Positions 5,919-9,668 of a stretch of 9,668 nucleotides of DNA are shown piece by piece (positions within the stretch are counted from its first letter, which is position 1; each line of letters starts with the position of its first letter). The stretch is from Candidatus Atribacter hydrocarboniphilus. Its GTDB lineage: Bacteria; Atribacterota; Atribacteria; Atribacterales; Atribacteraceae. The stretch is taken from NCBI GenBank assembly GCA_003542295.1, contig DPKX01000231.1:1-9668 (forward strand), read 5' to 3'. Both the position numbers and the translations under genes were made by a program. The notes under the pieces were generated by a model that was not told the origin of the DNA, searched no databases, and saw only the letters and a list, made by a program, of their open reading frames with translations.

Positions 5919-6890
5919 CTAGGCTTTCCCATTGCTCCCCAAAAGCTCACACTTTGCAATATACATTTTAGTGAGCTCATCGCGGGCTGGACCTAAATAC
6001 TTGCGTGGATCAAACTCTTTGGGATGTTCACTCATATATTTTCTGATCATAGCTGTCATAACCAAGCGACCATCTGAATCGATATTCACTTTACAAACTG
6101 CCGACTTAACTGCTTTTTTGATTTGATCTTCTGGTACTCCAGCCGTATTTTCTAACTGGCCGCCGTATTGATTAATGATATCAACATATTTCTGTAATAC
6201 CGAAGAAGCTCCATGAAGAACGATGGGAAAACCGGGAAGTCGTTGTTCTACTTCTTCGAGGATATCAAAACGAAGTGGAGGAACGGCTTCACCAGGCTTC
6301 ACTTTAAATTTATAAGCACCATGTGATGTACCAATTGATATCGCCAAGCTATCGACACCGGTTTTGGTAACAAAATCTTCCACTTCCTCCGGTCGAGTAT
6401 AATGAGTAACTTCTGATGATACATGTTCTTCAATACCAGCCAGGACCCCCAATTCTCCTTCAACTGTTACATCGTGGGCATGGGCATATTCAACAACTCT
6501 TTTAGTTAAGGCAACATTTTCATCATAGGGAAGAGAAGAACCATCAATCATGACATTGGAAAATCCAAAATCAACACAACTTTTTGCCAATTCATAGGAA
6601 TCGCCATGGTCAAGATTGAGAGCAATGGGGATGTTGCTTCCTGCTTCACGCGCCATTTCGACTGCACCAGGTACCATATATCTAAGCAAGGTCTGGTTGG
6701 CATATTGACGGGCTCCTTTTGATATTTGAAGAATAACCGGTGAATTACATTCTACACAGGCATTAATGATGGCTTGCAATTGTTCCATGTTATTAAAATT
6801 GTAAGCTGGTACAGCATAACCACCCTTCATTGCCTTTTCAAACATTCCTCGAGTATTCACCAACCCTAATTCTTTAAAACTCACTGCCAT
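5919..6890 (-). CDS. fba: Class II fructose-1,6-bisphosphate aldolase
   Basis: A 323-residue zinc-dependent class II aldolase, cleaving fructose 1,6-bisphosphate to dihydroxyacetone phosphate and glyceraldehyde 3-phosphate in glycolysis and forming it in gluconeogenesis. The N-terminal VPAYNFNN (27-34) is typical. The catalytic Asp and zinc His are D94-H95 (LNLDHGD); E144/E146 belong to the VEGELG motif; zinc ligands H190 (GTSHGAYKF) and H226 (LHGAS) follow; VNIDSDGR (268-275) is the phosphate/substrate loop. The length is that of the shorter class II (type B-like) enzymes. A related sugar-bisphosphate such as tagatose bisphosphate cannot be excluded as substrate. The start is supported by AGGAGG (complement of 6899-6904) 8 nt before ATG. 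It is single-gene, with its own promoter at 7041-7068 and terminator at 5831-5874. Cytoplasmic. Confidence 0.95.
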   Translation of the reverse strand: MAVSFKELGLVNTRGMFEKAMKGGYAVPAYNFNNMEQLQAIINACVECNSPVILQISKGARQYANQTLLRYMVPGAVEMAREAGSNIPIALNLDHGDSYELAKSCVDFGFSNVMIDGSSLPYDENVALTKRVVEYAHAHDVTVEGELGVLAGIEEHVSSEVTHYTRPEEVEDFVTKTGVDSLAISIGTSHGAYKFKVKPGEAVPPLRFDILEEVEQRLPGFPIVLHGASSVLQKYVDIINQYGGQLENTAGVPEDQIKKAVKSAVCKVNIDSDGRLVMTAMIRKYMSEHPKEFDPRKYLGPARDELTKMYIAKCELLGSNGKA

Positions 6891-7040
6891 GTTATTTTCC
6901 TCCTATTCTATGAGATTAGGTTCAGATTAAATGCGGAAGTACGATTAGAATATCAAATGCAGAAATCGTTCTGGTGATTATATCATCATACTACCGTTTA
7001 CCCTATCGTAACCTTGGTGCCAAGCATGAAAAGAATATCT
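6891..7040 (-). promoter_or_regulatory. Long fba leader with imperfect repeats
   Basis: If transcription starts about 7 nt after the -10 at 7041-7046, the fba leader is about 145 nt. It contains an imperfect direct repeat (AAATGCGGAAGT at 6929-6940 and AAATGCAGAAAT at 6955-6966, + strand), the near-palindrome TGATTATATCATCA at 6975-6988, and a small hairpin CTTG-GCAC-CAAG around 7014-7025. I do not recognise a known riboswitch. Confidence 0.35.
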
Positions 7041-7068
7041 ATAATATACATCAGAAAATGAATGTCAA
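7041..7068 (-). promoter_or_regulatory. Near-consensus sigma70 promoter of fba
   Basis: Perfect TTGACA (complement of 7063-7068), 16-bp spacer, then TATTAT (complement of 7041-7046, one mismatch to TATAAT). It lies in the spacer downstream of the HD-GYP gene stop and points at fba. The match predicts high, largely constitutive expression, fitting a glycolytic enzyme. Confidence 0.75.
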
Positions 7069-7149
7069 ACCGCTTAAATAATCTGGCACCCTTTTATAAC
7101 TGTCGGGTATTTTACCACGTACTTGGATTAAAAAAAAGATATCGAATTA

Positions 7150-8916
7150 TTATTCCTGTTGAATAATTTCAATAAAAATCTTCGCTAAGTTTGGATCAAA
7201 CTGGGATCCGGATGTTCTTTTAATTTCCTCAATAGCGTCCTCATTGCTCATTTTTTCCTTATAAACACGACCAGAAACCATGACATCATAAGCATCAACA
7301 ATAGCAAGAATTCGTGATGACAATGGAATGTCTTCCCCTTTTAACCCTCGTGGATATCCGGTTCCATCCCATCTTTCATGATGAGTGAGAATACCCTTAG
7401 CAATAAAGGACAGATCTGGAGATGATTGGGCAATTCGATATCCAATTTCCGGGTGTTGTTTTATCAGTCTCCATTCATCCAAAGAGAGTTCCGACGCTTT
7501 GGTCAAAATTGTTTTGGGCATTGCCACTTTCCCGATATCATGAAGCACAGCCAATAAACGAAGCTCACTTTTTAATGATTCTGGCAAATTCATCTTTTCG
7601 CACATCTGGTCACATAAGGTTTGTAATCTCAGGGCGTGTAATTCAGTCTCTTCACTTACTTCAATTAAGGTTCTTTCCAGAGTAGTTATAATAGCCGACC
7701 GATTGCTTTGCTCGCTCGTTAATTTCTGTTGATACATTTTATCTTCAGCTTGTTTGAGAATTAAATGGATATCTTGATTCATAGCAGTTTTTGTTTCACT
7801 CTCTAAAGCAATGCTGGGTGGGATTGGTCCAAATTGAGCTTGACTAATTTTATTTTTAATTCTTTCAATAATACCCTCCGCTTCCTGGTTGGTTGTGTTC
7901 GGGAGAAGGACGACAAATTCATCTCCTCCATAACGGGCAACTGTATCAGCCTGCCTACAGGATTCTTTAAAACATTTAGCGGCAATTTTTAATAGCCTAT
8001 CACCTTCATCATGGCCAAAAGCATCATTTATCAATTTAAGCCCATTCACATCTCCTAAAATGATACTTATGGGTAAATATCTTAAATTATCGTATTTTTC
8101 CAATTCGTTCTCAAAGTAGGCTCGGTTATAGATCCCGGTGAGCGAATCATGGAAAGTTAAATACCGTATCTTTTTTTCTATAGCCTTTCTCTCAGATATA
8201 TCCCTGGCAACACAGATACCAAGTACTTTTCCATTTTTTCTAATCGAATTGCAGTGGCATTCAGCGGTAATTTTTTTCCCGTGTTTGGTAATGAATGTAG
8301 TTTCGAATAGCAACTCTTGATCGGCATGAAAAAGCTTGCCAAAAACATACTTCATTTTTTTCAAATAATCCTTATCAATTAAATCGTAACAGGTAAGTCG
8401 CAGCATCTCCTCTTTTTTATACCCTAACAATTTACAAGCAACTGTGTTGACATCAACGATATTAACTTGCCCATAGATATCATTGATTTCAAAAACAAAC
8501 AAGCAATCAACGATAGTATCAAATAGATGATGATAATTGGTTTCTTTCTGTTCGAGCGATTCAAGCAGATTGGAAAGATTGGCTTTTTGCATGCGAACAA
8601 CATCTAATAATCTTCCTAAGGCAATACCAATAAAAAGATAGAGGACTGTTCCTAAAACCATAAAAGAAGGATCAATTTGATGAGAGCTATTTTTAATGTA
8701 AAATCCCAGATTGATAATTGAATAGATAGCTCCTATTATCCCTCCTTTTAATCCCCAGGTTATGGTGAATAAAAATATCAAAAATGTTCCCAGGATTCCC
8801 CTTTCCGGAACACCAATAGAATAGGGAATAAAGGGTATAAGGACAGCGTATGCTAGTATTGTAGTGATCATTAATATCCGTTTATACTTGTTCCACGTTG
8901 CTTTTAATGAACCCAT
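7150..8916 (-). CDS. Membrane PAS-GGDEF-HD-GYP cyclic-di-GMP sensor protein
   Basis: A 588-residue protein. The N-terminus holds about four membrane segments (roughly 13-31, 40-55, 57-74, 84-101), then a short coiled coil, a PAS domain (about 125-240, ending in VARDISERK), a GGDEF diguanylate cyclase domain (about 250-400) and an HD-GYP phosphodiesterase domain (about 405-588). The cyclase site is intact: GGDEF at 330-334, DVNGLKLINDAFGHDEGD at 289-306; the inhibitory RxxD (R321-D324) is five residues before GGDEF. The HD-GYP site is also intact: H427, H459-D460, K463, H488, HHERWDGTGYPRGL (512-525), and D541/D544. The protein can thus in principle both make and degrade c-di-GMP, with the PAS domain as switch (inference). 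The start ATG has no clear ribosome site, and no strong terminator is seen, only an A/T tract at 7130-7137 downstream. No partner gene is adjacent. Confidence 0.93.
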   Translation of the reverse strand: MGSLKATWNKYKRILMITTILAYAVLIPFIPYSIGVPERGILGTFLIFLFTITWGLKGGIIGAIYSIINLGFYIKNSSHQIDPSFMVLGTVLYLFIGIALGRLLDVVRMQKANLSNLLESLEQKETNYHHLFDTIVDCLFVFEINDIYGQVNIVDVNTVACKLLGYKKEEMLRLTCYDLIDKDYLKKMKYVFGKLFHADQELLFETTFITKHGKKITAECHCNSIRKNGKVLGICVARDISERKAIEKKIRYLTFHDSLTGIYNRAYFENELEKYDNLRYLPISIILGDVNGLKLINDAFGHDEGDRLLKIAAKCFKESCRQADTVARYGGDEFVVLLPNTTNQEAEGIIERIKNKISQAQFGPIPPSIALESETKTAMNQDIHLILKQAEDKMYQQKLTSEQSNRSAIITTLERTLIEVSEETELHALRLQTLCDQMCEKMNLPESLKSELRLLAVLHDIGKVAMPKTILTKASELSLDEWRLIKQHPEIGYRIAQSSPDLSFIAKGILTHHERWDGTGYPRGLKGEDIPLSSRILAIVDAYDVMVSGRVYKEKMSNEDAIEEIKRTSGSQFDPNLAKIFIEIIQQE

Positions 8917-9159
8917 AATGATTTATTATCGGCAACCAAGCCATTTTCTTTAGGAAAACAACGATATATAATAAAAAAATGAGAAATTAAATGGGCATGA
9001 AAATGACCTTAGGTATTTATAAAATAGTTCTCGATTGAGAAAGAAATAAACGAATATCTTTTATGGCCAATATTATTGTTTTATAATAAAATCAGTGCAC
9101 ATATTTCTTAAGAAAATTGAGGGATTCAAAAGAAGAAAAAAAATATTCGTTGATCAATT
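8917..9159. other. Divergent spacer before the DUF4258-like frame
   Basis: A 243-nt AT-rich stretch without a supported gene. A 15-codon frame at 8991-9038 has no supporting features. A perfect TATAAT at 9082-9087 is a possible -10 for the right-hand genes, but no -35 match lies at the right distance. On the minus strand, TATTAT/TATATA-like runs near 8964-8975 might be the -10 of the GGDEF/HD-GYP gene. Confidence 0.4.
9082..9087 (+). promoter_or_regulatory. Possible -10 element for the DUF4258/DUF2283 pair
   Basis: TATAAT at 9082-9087 on the + strand is the only good -10 ahead of the pair; upstream sequence has no convincing -35, so this is a weak call in AT-rich DNA. Confidence 0.25.
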
Positions 9160-9418
9160 ATGGTAAACTACGGATTGGATATTTACTCATCACGCTATCA
9201 AACAAATCAATGAAAGAAACATACCTGCAGATATAATTTTAAAAACCTTAAAAAGTCCTGATGAAATATTACCTGACATCAATTATCCCCAAACCCGTGT
9301 GGTCTATCAAAGAATATTTGGAAGAAAACTTGTGAGAGTTTTTACCGAAGACAATTTAGTCATTGCGGTTTATATGACTAATAATATAGACAAATATTTT
9401 AAGCGAGGGAAACCATAA
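9160..9418 (+). pseudogene. DUF4258-like protein frame lacking an in-frame start
   Basis: The frame 9167-9418 encodes 83 residues with a DUF4258-like layout: WIFTHHAIKQINERNIP at the N-terminus (family pattern T-x-H-A...R-x-I), a SPDE turn, RVVYQRIFGRKLVRVF, and VIAVYMTNNIDKYF at the end. In that frame a TAA lies at 9164-9166 and there is no ATG, GTG or TTG before GTG at 9299, deep inside the domain. The ATG at 9160 is one frame away: removing one base near 9174-9178 would give a protein beginning MVNYGWIFTHHA. So the gene is either frameshifted (mutation or sequencing error) or starts at a rare codon such as ATA at 9179. No ribosome site precedes 9160. It is four bases from the DUF2283 gene; such pairs are regarded as putative toxin-antitoxin modules, which is inference here. 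Confidence 0.62.
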
Positions 9419-9422
9419 AGTT

Positions 9423-9668
9423 ATGAAAATTAGATATTCTTCCGAAGTGGATATTTTATACATCCGTTACAATAACAATAAAATAGTCGATTCCGACGAA
9501 GTTTCAAACGGCATTATCGAAGATTATGATGCCAATGGTAATATCGTGGACAGAGAAATCCTCGATGCTTCTAAAAATGTAATTGGTCAGAAGATCTTAA
9601 ATTCATTTTTTGAAAATATTAAAGATATGAAAAAGAGTCCATGGGTTAAAAGTCATTTTAGATTATCC
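9423..9668 (+). CDS. DUF2283 family protein, 3' end beyond the window
   Basis: Starts at ATG 9423 and remains open for 82 codons to the last base of the window, so the C-terminus is missing. The N-terminal half is a clear DUF2283 match: MKIRYSSEVDILYIRY (1-16), a charged IVDSDEVSNG turn, GIIEDYDANGNIVDREILDAS (30-50). DUF2283 proteins are usually 60-80 residues; here a Lys/Phe-rich tail (about 55-82) continues past the core. The family is small, cytoplasmic and without proven function; it often lies beside DUF4258, and that arrangement has been read as antitoxin plus toxin. The gap of four bases to the preceding frame suggests translational coupling; GAGG at 9405-9408 is rather far from the ATG to be an ideal ribosome site. 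Confidence 0.8.
   Translation, partial: MKIRYSSEVDILYIRYNNNKIVDSDEVSNGIIEDYDANGNIVDREILDASKNVIGQKILNSFFENIKDMKKSPWVKSHFRLS

Noticed and set aside
5932..6126. 64-residue + strand frame
   Set aside because: Antisense to the fba C-terminus.
7130..7155. Possible terminator of the GGDEF/HD-GYP gene
   Set aside because: There is an eight-base U tract on the minus strand, but the only stem ahead of it is a 4-bp GAAT/ATTC overlapping the stop codon; too weak to call.
7422..8320. Short frames at 7422-7685 and 8138-8320 (+) and 7803-7985 (-)
   Set aside because: All lie within the PAS-GGDEF-HD-GYP gene in other frames; that gene is supported by intact motifs through these positions.
8991..9038. 15-codon frame starting ATGGGCATG
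   Set aside because: Too short, no ribosome site, not near a gene it could regulate in an evident way.

Overview
The window is AT-rich bacterial chromosome with ordinary gene density. It holds eight complete protein genes, a putative toxin-antitoxin-like pair cut by the right edge, and several well-formed promoters and terminators. Strong AGGAGG-type ribosome sites, a LiaF/toast-rack-type secreted protein, a Cys-lipoprotein with Pro-Thr linkers and a GGDEF/HD-GYP sensor together suggest a free-living anaerobe-like lineage of the Atribacterota / Thermotogota / Firmicutes type. That assignment is inference only, because no rRNA or marker gene is present.

Layout. 1-225 is a gene-free left edge with a C/T-rich tract and a good promoter for a DUF488 (YeaO-like) gene at 226-579 (+). 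Convergent to it, on the minus strand, DUF2284 (putative Fe-S protein, 1805-2311) is followed 56 nt downstream by a double-GNAT-fold acetyltransferase-like gene (603-1748), probably in one transcript. A compact divergent region (2312-2455) serves DUF2284 and a 113-residue conserved orphan (2456-2797, +). The orphan's stop codon overlaps the stop of a convergent sugar isomerase/epimerase-like TIM-barrel gene (2794-3756, -). A second divergent region (3757-3950) carries opposed promoter candidates for the TIM barrel and for a secreted toast-rack/LiaF-like beta protein (3951-4721, +). This last gene converges on a lipoprotein with an IPT/TIG-like domain between two Pro-Thr linkers (4783-5478, -), with a strong hairpin terminator between them.

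The 440-nt stretch 5479-5918 has no convincing gene. It holds the lipoprotein ribosome site, some hairpins, and the terminator of the class II fructose-bisphosphate aldolase gene (fba, 5919-6890, -). fba has a near-consensus promoter about 145 nt upstream of its start, so it has a long leader. Upstream lies a PAS-GGDEF-HD-GYP membrane sensor gene (7150-8916, -). After a 243-nt spacer comes a DUF4258-like reading frame without a usable start codon (about 9160-9418, +), closely followed by a DUF2283 gene that runs off the window (9423-9668, +).

Functionally the genes form small independent units rather than one pathway. Central carbon metabolism (fba, possibly the TIM-barrel isomerase), envelope proteins (toast-rack, lipoprotein), cyclic-di-GMP signalling, and small conserved proteins of unknown role. 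I see no strong evidence of a novel multi-gene system. The best leads are the right-edge DUF4258/DUF2283 pair, the dual-activity c-di-GMP protein, the two-linker lipoprotein and the orphan 113-residue family.
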